Shown here piece after piece: positions 43,107 to 52,391 of a DNA stretch of 64,000 nucleotides (position 1 is its first letter; every line of letters begins with the position of its first letter). The notes beneath the pieces were generated by a model that was not told where the DNA came from, did not search any database, and saw only the letters and a program-made list of their open reading frames with translations. Source of the DNA: Pseudomonas fluorescens (GTDB lineage: Bacteria; Pseudomonadota; Gammaproteobacteria; Pseudomonadales; Pseudomonadaceae); contig NZ_CP015637.1 of assembly GCF_001708445.1 (NCBI RefSeq), forward strand, positions 1,179,001-1,243,000, given 5' to 3'. The position numbers and the translations under genes are program-made.

Positions 43107-46100
43107 TCACGGACGTCGCATGGCGTGAACCGCCGCTTCGGTCAACTGCCTGATCAGGCGCTGGCGTTCGGCGGTTTCCAGGTCGATCAGCGCTTGCAAC
43201 CGGTCCAGGTATTCATCCGAATGCTTGTCGGGCACTTCCCGGTTCAACTGCTCTTTTTGGTACCGGGTCACGTTTTTGATCGTCATGAACGGTTCGGGGA
43301 ACCGGCGTTCCAGGTACCTGAGCCAGAAGTCCCGAGTCTTGTACGACTCCAGCAGCAACGAGGGCGTGTCCAACGCGCGCAGCGTCTGTCGGGCGGCGGT
43401 GATATCGGCTTCGCGCACACCGTAGGTCTCCACGGTGTACAGCATCTGCTCGGTGGCAATGGGCAGGTTGAATTCCTCGCGTAGCCTGACCCGATAGAAC
43501 AGTATGATTTCTGCCGGGTCCGGCGGGGTGTAGCGGGGTGTGTCGGCGTACGCTTGATTCAATCGACCGATGTGATTTTCGGCGAGTCGATCCAGGTGCT
43601 CGAGGAAATACACCTGCCTGGCCAGGCCCAGCAATTCCCGATCGATCCGATCCTTGTCGTGGCGAGCGAGGGTCTGGTGAGTACGGTACATCAGTTCCAT
43701 GTTGCTGAAGGTCAGGATGGCGCCGTCGCCACAGGTACCCGCCGCATAGGTGTTGAGAAACACCGTTTCCCGCAGTTCGGTGGAGTCTCCCAGTGCATTG
43801 AGCAACCGCCAGACCCGCAGGCTCAGGTTCTTTTTGATCTGCCCGCCTTGCCTGTAATCCAGCGATTGGGTCAAGTCTGCCAGGACGCTGAATACATCAT
43901 CGGATCGAGCACCTTCATGGCTGGCCAGTGCTTGCCAGAGTTCTGTCGCCGTTCCCCACTGAACCCGGTCCAGGGCATCGAGCCACGGCGTGACATCAGG
44001 CGCCACGGCCACGAGGTCCGCCGCAGCGCCCTGCATGCTGTTGCCCATCTGGGCGTTGTACCGCGCGATACGTTGCCGGGTTTGATCCGACAGCGGGTTG
44101 CCGCGCAGCTCGATATTGCGGTTTCGCAGGAACGCCCCTGGATGGGTAAAGACCGCTTCGGGGATATCGGTGATCAGATTGTCCCGCAGGTTCAGGCTGG
44201 ACAACTCGTCATGTGTGGCGGCGCCCACCGGCCATTGGCTGATACCGGTTTCCCTTAGATCGAGGGTATGCAGTTGGGGCATCCGAGTGATATCGGGAGC
44301 AATGCCCAGGGGGTTGCCGCTGAGCTGGAGGGCCTTCAGGTTGACCATGCCTGCCAGGCGGGTGGCGGAGTCTGGGGTCAATACAATCGCGTTATCGCTC
44401 AGGTTCAGAATGGTGAGGCTGGTCATGTCGGTGACCGAGGTGGGCAGCTCGGTTAACAAGCAGTCGAGGTGCAGGTAGCGAAGCCCGGAAAACTTGGCGA
44501 GGAACGCATTGCCGTTGGCGGGGAAGCGGTTGCCTGAGAGCCTCAAGTGTTCGATATGACTGAAACCGGTGGTTCCCGTGAGAAAGGACGCTGGGGGCAG
44601 ATCGTTCTCGTCGAGCTGCAGTTGCAGCGACGAGGTATACATCAGGTGTTCCACGTATTGCTGCGGTTCTTCGCATCGCCAGGCCCGGCGCAATTGGTTG
44701 GCGATGTAGCGACGTTGGCCGAGGTTCAAGCCCAAGGGGTCTACCTGCGGGTCATCGATGGCTTGCGGCGTGTCGCTCCAGCGGGACAGCTCGATGTCCA
44801 TGGTGCGGAATTCGGCCTGCCGCCGGTCCAGCTCGATCAACAGATCGGGTTCACTCAGGCCCAGGCCGTGGATCAGGGCATTGGCGGTAGTGTTGTCGAA
44901 CCGGGGATACAATTCCTGCACCCGGCTCACCAGGTCTGGCGCTCGTTGGCCACCGAATGGCCAGAGCCAGCTGAAAACGGGATACGCCAGGAATGAGCGG
45001 TCCAGGCCCATGGCCGGTTGCAGCCAGGGTTGCAGATGGGGCAGGCCCAGCAGGCTTTTCATTTCTACGCGCTGGGAGAATGCCAGGTTGGCGATCTGCG
45101 CCTGGAGCTCGGAAAGGTCGAGTTCGTCGGTGATCCCCAGTGATGTCCGTTCGCTAGCGCCCAGGGTCTGGACGATGGCCGGGAGCAGGTTGCTGCCGCT
45201 GCCGAGCGGAGCGGCAAGGGCCGTGCCTTGAGGGCTGTAGGGGTGGTAGACCGCGCCTTTCTTGACCAGCACTTTGCGGTTCGTGCCGGCCGCGTCTCCC
45301 GCACCTTCGATGCTGGGGCCGTTGAAATGCCTGTCGCGTACCTCAATGCGCAGGTCCGCGGGCCAACCGGTTACAGCCTTGAGCAAGTGCAGGGTGATCT
45401 TGTCGCTGTCCGGGTTGACCAGGCTGTCCATGTACAAGCCTTCGAAGGCGCGATTCAAGCGCACTTCGTGGGCGGTCAGCCGGGCTTGTTCGGTCAGGCG
45501 CAGGCTGGTCTTGCCGTGTTCATGCAGTTGCTTGAGTTCGCGAGGGGTTGCATGGCCCAGGATGCCCTCGATAGCGCTGTTGGGGAGTTCGGCATGTTGG
45601 GTCTTGAATTGCTCTCGCAGTGCATGGGGACGGTACTGTTCACTTTCCTTGTAGAGCGAATCGAAGAGTTGGTTCGTGTGATCCTGTGCGAACGTGACGA
45701 CTTTTTGCACCAGTTTGAACAGCCGCTCGTCAGCCAGGCTGGGCAACTCCCCGAGCAAGGCGTTGATCAGCGCGTCGTGGCGGGTGAGTTCGTTCAGTAA
45801 CCGGCCTTCTTTGTAGTGTTGCTCGGTCACGTTGATCGTTTCAACGTTGGTCGCCTGCGTCGCGGGGTATTGGTAGCGCACCTGGTTCCGAGGGCCGAGG
45901 ATCTGCAACCTGTGGCTGTCTGGCCACCCCGGCAACCCGGAGATAATCAACAGTTGCAGCTCCGGGTTGGCGTCCTTGCTGTTGGGGTCCACCCGCAACG
46001 CGTCGATGAAGTGTTGGATCTGTTGTTCGATCTTGAAGCGTTTGCTGGTGTCGGCGAGCAAGGGCGGTGCCGGGTGACCGGCGTGGTGGACCTCGCGCAG

Positions 46101-49100
46101 GACATGCGCCGGGGTGTCGGTCAGGGCCAGGATGCGGTTGGCCTGTTGCTGGGTGACCGCGTAGTGCGGGTGGCCCAGGCGATGGAACAACTGATGAGTG
46201 TCCCACGCCATCGGCTGCTCGCTGGCCAGCCGCCAGGCGCCCTGGCCGTTGTGCTCCAGAAGCGGGGTGTCGACCCCGAGTTTGCTGGGGTGTTTAAGCC
46301 GCCACTTGAATAGGGTTTTATCGAACGTGACCTGGTAAAGGCGACCCGAAAGTGGCAGGTAGTCCTTGCCCTCAAGGGTGAAAAGCCCGTTGGCGCTGGG
46401 CGGGAGGTGCGATGGCAGCATCAGGTCGTGTTCGTACTGCATTAACGATCCATTGAGCAGGCTGACGAAACCTTCGGGGTTGCGTCGGGCGCTCATGGTA
46501 TCGCCCAGGGTTTTGCGCAGGCCCTTGGCATCGGTGGCGCTGTTCATGCCCAGTAGTTCGCGCTCGTGAGGCTGGAGCACCGAGGCAATGGCCAGGTAAA
46601 AACTGTCGTGGGCGGGCGAGACCGGGATCTCTCCACCATTGGCAATGTCGTAGGCCTGGTAGAGACCGTTGGGGTAAAAGCGCAGGTTCACCGTGCGATC
46701 GTCCGGGCCGCTGGGCACGTAGGGTTTTCCCAGGGCGACCTCGGTGATCACGAAGGGACGCTTGAGTGTGCCGCGTATCAGGGAGCCGGCGATCTCCCTG
46801 GCCCATAGGTCAGTGTCTGCATTGAATTCGCGTGGGTGGTACAGGGCGTCGATGATCGCGTCGATGCGCAATGCGGTGCGGTGATGATCGATGACGTCAA
46901 CAAACGCAGTGGGCAGTGTGCCGCCCGCGAGAAAAGCCTCCTGCTGGCGCGCCGTCAACGGGTGTTGGCCCAGTATCAGATCCAGGTTGGCGGCGGTCAG
47001 GGGCGGGTTGAGGTCGCGCAGTTTTTTCAGCAAGGGCGTGAGGGGGGCCAGGGACCGTGACACCTTGATCGGCAGAAACCGTCGGGCGCCGGGGGCGACG
47101 CTCAGTTCGGCTTTTTCGTAGCCCCAGTAATTGAACAGGGCCGAGAACAGGGTGAGCCTCTCGGTGCGTGCCAATGCCGCGACCTGTTGGCGCACGGTGC
47201 TGATGCGCTGGGCTTCGGAGGCGCCGGGCTGGCCTTCCTTGCCCAGGCTCGAACCCCCTGGCTGCTGGCGAATGATCAGTTCAAGCAGGTGTTCGTTGCC
47301 TTCGGGGCCAATGCTCTGTGGGCTCAGGCCCGTGTAACTGCCATCGTCACGGCGCTTGAGGTTGATGGTGTGCGGGCGCGATGGTGGTTGTCCGGTCTTG
47401 CCATAAGTCTCGATCAGCGTGCCTTGTGGGTCGTGGATGTTGAGCAGCGTGTCGGCCGGCCAGCCGCTCAATTGCGTCAGCAGGCAAAAGACCGCGCTGT
47501 CGGCATGCGCGGGCAATTGGCCGGGCAAGGGGAACTGCTCGATGACGTGCTGGATGACACGGTCGACTTGCAGGCGCCTGACCCCTTCGATCAGGTTCAG
47601 GGGTGCCGCCTCGGCGCGCCAGACGTTATCCAGGGTGGTGCGCGTGGTGGCGGTGCTGCGCAGCATATGTTCAAGGTCTTGCGGAGTGGGGGGCGACGCG
47701 CCGTTAGGCAGCATGCGTTGCACCAACTCAAGGTTGGAGAGGGTATGGGCGTTCTGCAAATCGAAGGTCCACGCCTGGGTCGCCGGGTCGAAGACAATCG
47801 CCGGGGTATATCCGTCGGTGGCTTTGATGAGTACGTAGCGTTTGCTCAACGGGTCGAACCGGACCTCGACCAGCACGTCCATTTCGCCCTGGCACAGTTT
47901 GGCGTAGTGGCGTGCATTGAACGTATAGATGCCCAAGGCGTTGGGGGTGGTCCCGTCGACCAGGCGTTGATTGTCATGGGCATAAGGCTGGGCGTCGGGT
48001 TTCCATAGCCCATGGGTGCCGTCGGGACGTGTGATTTTTTGTGGGTGACCGAGTTTTTCCAGGTATTGGAGCATGCGCTGGCGATGGACGCGGCCCGCCG
48101 TTGAGATCAATTTGCCGCTGATCGCCAGGTCGGCGACATCGGCCAGCGCCGAGGCAAATCCACTGGCTTCGCCTTTGGCCAACTCATTCACGCCCTGGGC
48201 GACGCTGTAGGTCAGGCTGCCCATCACCGCGAGTTGCATGACCCGGTTCATGCCCGTGACGCCGCCGGGCAGGGGTGTCAGCAGCAATTGCAGCACTTCT
48301 GCGGCGATGGCTGCCACCGCGTCCTTGAGCGCTTGCCAGTCCTTCTCGGCGCGTGTTTCGGCCAGGGTATCCAGGTCTGCCTGAAAGCGCTGGACCTGCC
48401 GGTAGGTATAGGCCTGCACCAGGGAGACTTCACGACTGGGCTTGATATCAGTGCTGAAGCGGATGTTGTCGAGGGTTTTTTTCGGGAACGCGCGGTGAAA
48501 TGCGTTATAGAGGCTCCCCCCCAGCCAGTTGAACCGTGTGAGCGGCTCCTGTTTGTCGATCAATGATTTGAACACCGACATGCCGACCAGGGGCAATTGC
48601 CGGGCGAACCAGCTCAGGTCTTTGTGCTCGTGACTCTGGTGCAATTGCTCCCGAAACGCGCGTTCGGCAGCCTGGGCGTCTTCGTGGTAGCGCAGCGCGC
48701 CGCCGGGGCGGAAGGGGAAATAGGACAACACGCCCAGGCTGGCCACCCGGATCAAGAACAAGGGCGTGGGTATGCTGGTTTCCCAGGGCACGAAGGGCAC
48801 CGCGATGATGGGTGTGACGCCGGAACTCAGGCTCAGGGTGTCGAACGGCAACGGTGGGCCGTCGCCGCTGATGGCGGCGTCCAGTCGGTTGAAGTGCTCC
48901 AGGGTGACGCCGGTGGTGGCGCGGTTGCGGTAGGCTTCGATGGCCTCGAAGCGCAGGCTGGCTTTGGCGCAAGCGGCGAATAAGGGGCGCAGCGGGCCAT
49001 CGGCGGCCATGGCGATTTTGGTTTTGTCACGCAATTGGCCGCCCAGATCCAGTTCACGAGCGACCTTGATAAAGGTTGCCGCGTTCAGGCTTCTGTCATT

Positions 49101-49637
49101 GTCCGGCCCGACCACATAGCTGGCTTCGACCACGCTGAAACCCGAGTCGCCGGGGATGGCGTGGGTGAAGCCAAAGTTCAGACACGCGGCCTCCCACAGC
49201 GACAGCTGCTTGAGATGATCGATGTAATGAAAGTCGTATTGGGCCCGACGCCGTCGGGTGGTTCTTCGGGTTAACTCTTCCCTGAGGCTTATCGCCTCAT
49301 CGGGTGGGTCCCAGGGGAAGGGTTGCTCGCGTTTCTCCTTGTAGCGGGTGAACAGGGTGTATTGCTCGGGGTCGCGCCCACCGAGCTTTTCCCGCAATTG
49401 CGCCAGGCCCTCGGCCTTGAAGTCCTGGGTATGGGCTTGCTGGGCGTCTTCCAGGGCCTTGTGGGCGTCCAATGCCTCGCGCTGCAAGGTGAGGTATCGC
49501 GTTCGTTCCTGCGCATTCAAGCTGCTCAGGGCTTGAATCACGTTGTGCTGGATCTGCTCGAGGGCCTGTTGTCGGGACCAGGACGCGCTGGATTGCAAGT
49601 TTCCTGATAGCCCATTGAGCAGTTGATAAGTGGACAT
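43107..49637 (-). CDS. Giant LRR + NEL-type E3 ubiquitin ligase effector
   Basis: A 2176-residue protein, far larger than Shigella IpaH or Salmonella SspH ligases. An about 1680-residue dermonecrotic-toxin-like N-terminal part has a hydrophobic segment near 480-530. About six leucine-rich repeats follow (about 1690-1860; HLRLSGN, LTILNLSDN, LKALQLSGNPL, LHTLDLRET, LSSLNLRDN), then the NEL domain (about 1880-2176) with the catalytic CxD motif TCGDGAIL (Cys1969, codon 43731-43733; Asp1971). NEL enzymes transfer ubiquitin to eukaryotic host proteins; the LRR would choose the target. No signal peptide; secretion route not visible. The start has GAAAGG upstream, itself inside a hairpin. Confidence 0.88.
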   Translation of the reverse strand: MSTYQLLNGLSGNLQSSASWSRQQALEQIQHNVIQALSSLNAQERTRYLTLQREALDAHKALEDAQQAHTQDFKAEGLAQLREKLGGRDPEQYTLFTRYKEKREQPFPWDPPDEAISLREELTRRTTRRRRAQYDFHYIDHLKQLSLWEAACLNFGFTHAIPGDSGFSVVEASYVVGPDNDRSLNAATFIKVARELDLGGQLRDKTKIAMAADGPLRPLFAACAKASLRFEAIEAYRNRATTGVTLEHFNRLDAAISGDGPPLPFDTLSLSSGVTPIIAVPFVPWETSIPTPLFLIRVASLGVLSYFPFRPGGALRYHEDAQAAERAFREQLHQSHEHKDLSWFARQLPLVGMSVFKSLIDKQEPLTRFNWLGGSLYNAFHRAFPKKTLDNIRFSTDIKPSREVSLVQAYTYRQVQRFQADLDTLAETRAEKDWQALKDAVAAIAAEVLQLLLTPLPGGVTGMNRVMQLAVMGSLTYSVAQGVNELAKGEASGFASALADVADLAISGKLISTAGRVHRQRMLQYLEKLGHPQKITRPDGTHGLWKPDAQPYAHDNQRLVDGTTPNALGIYTFNARHYAKLCQGEMDVLVEVRFDPLSKRYVLIKATDGYTPAIVFDPATQAWTFDLQNAHTLSNLELVQRMLPNGASPPTPQDLEHMLRSTATTRTTLDNVWRAEAAPLNLIEGVRRLQVDRVIQHVIEQFPLPGQLPAHADSAVFCLLTQLSGWPADTLLNIHDPQGTLIETYGKTGQPPSRPHTINLKRRDDGSYTGLSPQSIGPEGNEHLLELIIRQQPGGSSLGKEGQPGASEAQRISTVRQQVAALARTERLTLFSALFNYWGYEKAELSVAPGARRFLPIKVSRSLAPLTPLLKKLRDLNPPLTAANLDLILGQHPLTARQQEAFLAGGTLPTAFVDVIDHHRTALRIDAIIDALYHPREFNADTDLWAREIAGSLIRGTLKRPFVITEVALGKPYVPSGPDDRTVNLRFYPNGLYQAYDIANGGEIPVSPAHDSFYLAIASVLQPHERELLGMNSATDAKGLRKTLGDTMSARRNPEGFVSLLNGSLMQYEHDLMLPSHLPPSANGLFTLEGKDYLPLSGRLYQVTFDKTLFKWRLKHPSKLGVDTPLLEHNGQGAWRLASEQPMAWDTHQLFHRLGHPHYAVTQQQANRILALTDTPAHVLREVHHAGHPAPPLLADTSKRFKIEQQIQHFIDALRVDPNSKDANPELQLLIISGLPGWPDSHRLQILGPRNQVRYQYPATQATNVETINVTEQHYKEGRLLNELTRHDALINALLGELPSLADERLFKLVQKVVTFAQDHTNQLFDSLYKESEQYRPHALREQFKTQHAELPNSAIEGILGHATPRELKQLHEHGKTSLRLTEQARLTAHEVRLNRAFEGLYMDSLVNPDSDKITLHLLKAVTGWPADLRIEVRDRHFNGPSIEGAGDAAGTNRKVLVKKGAVYHPYSPQGTALAAPLGSGSNLLPAIVQTLGASERTSLGITDELDLSELQAQIANLAFSQRVEMKSLLGLPHLQPWLQPAMGLDRSFLAYPVFSWLWPFGGQRAPDLVSRVQELYPRFDNTTANALIHGLGLSEPDLLIELDRRQAEFRTMDIELSRWSDTPQAIDDPQVDPLGLNLGQRRYIANQLRRAWRCEEPQQYVEHLMYTSSLQLQLDENDLPPASFLTGTTGFSHIEHLRLSGNRFPANGNAFLAKFSGLRYLHLDCLLTELPTSVTDMTSLTILNLSDNAIVLTPDSATRLAGMVNLKALQLSGNPLGIAPDITRMPQLHTLDLRETGISQWPVGAATHDELSSLNLRDNLITDIPEAVFTHPGAFLRNRNIELRGNPLSDQTRQRIARYNAQMGNSMQGAAADLVAVAPDVTPWLDALDRVQWGTATELWQALASHEGARSDDVFSVLADLTQSLDYRQGGQIKKNLSLRVWRLLNALGDSTELRETVFLNTYAAGTCGDGAILTFSNMELMYRTHQTLARHDKDRIDRELLGLARQVYFLEHLDRLAENHIGRLNQAYADTPRYTPPDPAEIILFYRVRLREEFNLPIATEQMLYTVETYGVREADITAARQTLRALDTPSLLLESYKTRDFWLRYLERRFPEPFMTIKNVTRYQKEQLNREVPDKHSDEYLDRLQALIDLETAERQRLIRQLTEAAVHAMRRP

Positions 49638-49644
49638 GTGCCAT

Positions 49645-49669
49645 AACCTTTCACGAAAGTGGAAAGGTT
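49645..49669 (-). promoter_or_regulatory. Hairpin sequestering the NEL effector ribosome binding site
   Basis: On the mRNA strand, AACCUUUC, a 9-nt loop and GAAAGGUU form a perfect 8-bp stem ending 7 nt before the AUG. The downstream arm contains the only Shine-Dalgarno (GAAAGG), so the folded form would block initiation. This suggests temperature- or factor-dependent translation. Confidence 0.5.
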
Positions 49670-49700
49670 CATGGAAGCATCGCCCGCGGCCTCGCTGGCG

Positions 49701-50840
49701 TTAACTATTTGTTAGGTGGGCCGCGCGGGTGCGCAATGTTTCATCCAGGCACTTGTTGTAGTCCAGCCAGGCCGCCAGCAACGCCATGATCAACACGCCC
49801 GATAGCGCACTGAACAACTGCATGGCCAGCGCGTCGCCGGCCAGGGCATTGAGCATGTCAGCCAGCGGTGCCAACAGCACCCCCAGGCAGAACACCTCCA
49901 GGGAATAACGGCCCATGCGGCAGCACTGCTGCGCCAGCCAATGGTGGGCCCAGCGGTCATGGGGCAAGAGTTTGGCCGTGACATAAGCCAGGGCCAAAAA
50001 GTGCAAGAGACGCACGGGCGACAGGTCGGTTTTGCTGATGGGGTACAGCAGGTCGCCGAGTGCCGCTGGCATCAGGGCGTCATGGAACTCGGGCCAGCGC
50101 CAGGAGAGGGTCAGGAGCCCGGCCAGCAGCAAGTAGAGGGCGGCTGCGACAAACAAGGGCTGACGAAGCCGACCCTGTGTTTGCGCCGGGTGCGGCTGGC
50201 TGGCATGGATCGCCGCAGCGCCACCGAGCACAAACAGCAACTGCCAGGTGACGGGGTTGAAGTACCACACACCGTCGGCAATCGCCCGCAGATTCCAGCC
50301 CAAATGCGGGGCCAGCAGGTAGACCGCCAGCGACACGCTGACTACCGCCCACGTGTTGCGCAGCAACAGCGGGAGCACCAGCGGCAACCCCGCCAGCAGC
50401 ACGATATACAACGGTAGCGGGTCCATCAGGTTGGGCTTGAAGCGCAGCAACAGTTCATCGGTGAGGGCTTGCTGCGGGTGGGTGACGAAGTGCGTCAGGC
50501 CCATTTCTTCGACCAGGTCGCGGGTCTCCACATGGCTGTTGGCGAAGAAGACGATGCCCATCAGCATCGCCAACAGGAAGATATGCACCACGTACAACAC
50601 CCAGGCGCGGCGCAGGATTTTCAACGAAGCCAGCCAGTAGCCGTCGCGTCGCAGGATCTTGCCGTAGGCCAGCACGGCGGCGTAACCGGCGAGGAACACA
50701 AACACTTCTGCCGCGTCGCTGAATCCGAAATTGCGCAGGGTGATTTGGCCGAGAGGGTTGTGGGGGACGTGATCCCAGAAAATGAAGATCAACGCCAGGC
50801 CCCGAAAAAAATCGATGCGTGGGTCGCGTCCGTTCAGCAT
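49701..50840 (-). CDS. OpgC family acyltransferase-like membrane protein
   Basis: A 379-residue inner-membrane protein with about ten hydrophobic helices. The N-terminus DPRIDFFRGLALIFIFWDHV with GFSDAAEVFVFLAGYAAVLAY is the OpgC signature. OpgC proteins transfer succinyl groups to osmoregulated periplasmic glucans or related polymers. Here no opgGH genes are adjacent; the gene lies divergent to an O-antigen glucosylation operon, so its acceptor could be a surface glycan. The substrate is inferred only from the family. No strong Shine-Dalgarno is seen. Confidence 0.85.
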   Translation of the reverse strand: MLNGRDPRIDFFRGLALIFIFWDHVPHNPLGQITLRNFGFSDAAEVFVFLAGYAAVLAYGKILRRDGYWLASLKILRRAWVLYVVHIFLLAMLMGIVFFANSHVETRDLVEEMGLTHFVTHPQQALTDELLLRFKPNLMDPLPLYIVLLAGLPLVLPLLLRNTWAVVSVSLAVYLLAPHLGWNLRAIADGVWYFNPVTWQLLFVLGGAAAIHASQPHPAQTQGRLRQPLFVAAALYLLLAGLLTLSWRWPEFHDALMPAALGDLLYPISKTDLSPVRLLHFLALAYVTAKLLPHDRWAHHWLAQQCCRMGRYSLEVFCLGVLLAPLADMLNALAGDALAMQLFSALSGVLIMALLAAWLDYNKCLDETLRTRAAHLTNS

Positions 50841-51063
50841 GGCAGCGGGCTCTTGAACAATAGGTTTAGTAATGACCGGTGCAGGTGGGAGTTGTCATAC
50901 GCCGCACGTCGGGCGGGCGCAGGTTGGCGGTATTTGTAAGCAATTGCAAAGGCTGGGTATTTCTGAATGTCTCAAGTCTACGGGTGGGCTACCTGTTAAG
51001 TCTGACAGTAGACGTATCGCGTTTGCCGTGGCCTGCTGGAACGGGACGCGACAGGGCAACGGT

Positions 51064-51438
51064 ATGACCAGACTGTGGAAGGGATTCTCCCGCTATACGG
51101 CAATTGGTATCGCCAATACGGTGATCCATTGGCAGCTGTTTTTTGTCTTCAGGGTGGCGTTTGAACTCAATCAGGCTGCGAGCAACTTTTTCGCGTTTTG
51201 CGCCGCTGCGTCCTTCTCCTTCTATTTGAATGCGATTTACACCTTTGCCATGCCGGTGTCGCTGCCGCGTTATGCACTGTTCATGCTGTGCATGGGAGGG
51301 GTGAGCCTGGCCGTGGGTTGGCTTGCCGATCGCTGGCGCCTGCCGGGGCTGGTCACGGTGGTGGCGTTCTCGCTGGTGAGCCTGGTGTGCGGTTTCCTGC
51401 TGTCGAAGTGGGTGGTGTTTCGTGAGCGTGGGCAATGA
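51064..51438 (+). CDS. gtrA: GtrA family flippase-like protein
   Basis: A 124-residue protein with four hydrophobic helices: [60 protein letters not shown] and [21 protein letters not shown]. GtrA proteins are thought to flip undecaprenyl-phosphate-glucose across the inner membrane for O-antigen decoration. The ATG at 51064 is chosen with AGGG upstream; the longer frame from 50872 is promoter region. Its stop overlaps gtrB by 4 nt, the classical gtrABC arrangement. Confidence 0.88.
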   Translation: MTRLWKGFSRYTAIGIANTVIHWQLFFVFRVAFELNQAASNFFAFCAAASFSFYLNAIYTFAMPVSLPRYALFMLCMGGVSLAVGWLADRWRLPGLVTVVAFSLVSLVCGFLLSKWVVFRERGQ

Positions 51439-52391
51439 AACTCTCTCTGGTGGTGCCGCTGTTTAATGAAGAGCAGGCGGTGAAAGTGTTTTACCAGGCT
51501 GTTCGACAAGAGCCCGCATTGCGCGATTACACGGTCGAGATCGTATTTATCAACGACGGCAGCACCGATCGCACCGCCGAAAACACCCGGGCGATCGCCT
51601 TGGTCGACCACGACGTGGTGTTGATCAATTTATCGCGTAACTTCGGCAAGGAAGCAGCACTGTTCGCCGGGCTTGAACATGCCAGGGGGGACGCCATCAT
51701 CCCCATGGATGTCGACCTGCAAGACCCGGTCGAAGTGATCCCGCAACTGCTGGCCGAATGGCAGAAAGGCGCGGATGTGGTGCTGGCCAAGCGCCGGGAC
51801 CGCTCCACTGACGGCTACCTCAAGCGTCACAGTGCGTCGCTGTTCTATCACCTGCTCAACCATATCGCTTATCCCCACATCGAGGAAAACGTCGGCGACT
51901 TCCGGTTGATGGACCGCAAGGTCGTGGACGTGATCAAGGCCCTGCCCGAACAGCAGTTGTTCATGAAAGGCGTGTTGTCCTGGGCCGGTTTTGACGTGGC
52001 CATCGTCGAATACAACCGCGCCCCGCGTGTAATTGGCCAGAGCAAGTTCAACGCCTGGAAACTGTGGAACCTCGCGCTGGATGGCATCACCTCGTTCAGC
52101 ACCTTGCCCCTGCGGTTATGGAGCTATATCGGTGGCTGTATTTCGCTGCTGGCATTGGTGTATGCCGGGTACCTGGTGCTCGACAAAGTGCTGTTCGGCA
52201 ATGCGGTGCCGGGGTATCCGTCGTTGATGACGGCGATCTTGTTCTTGGGCGGCGTGCAGCTGATTGGGATTGGGATATTGGGCGAGTATGTGGGGCGGAT
52301 TTATATGGAGGCCAAGCATCGGCCGAGGTATGTGGTGAAGGACGTGATACGGAGCAGAGCGACCGAGGAGGGCATGCGTCATGTGGAATGA
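51435..52391 (+). CDS. gtrB: GtrB bactoprenol glucosyltransferase
   Basis: A 318-residue GT2 glycosyltransferase that makes undecaprenyl-phosphate-glucose. N-terminal GT-A fold with [18 protein letters not shown], the metal-binding DXD-like MDVDLQDP at about 94-101, [10 protein letters not shown], and [11 protein letters not shown]-terminal pair of membrane helices (about 232-252 and 268-290). It overlaps gtrA by 4 nt and gtrC by 11 nt, so all three are one operon. Intact and of normal length. Confidence 0.9.
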   Translation: MKLSLVVPLFNEEQAVKVFYQAVRQEPALRDYTVEIVFINDGSTDRTAENTRAIALVDHDVVLINLSRNFGKEAALFAGLEHARGDAIIPMDVDLQDPVEVIPQLLAEWQKGADVVLAKRRDRSTDGYLKRHSASLFYHLLNHIAYPHIEENVGDFRLMDRKVVDVIKALPEQQLFMKGVLSWAGFDVAIVEYNRAPRVIGQSKFNAWKLWNLALDGITSFSTLPLRLWSYIGGCISLLALVYAGYLVLDKVLFGNAVPGYPSLMTAILFLGGVQLIGIGILGEYVGRIYMEAKHRPRYVVKDVIRSRATEEGMRHVE

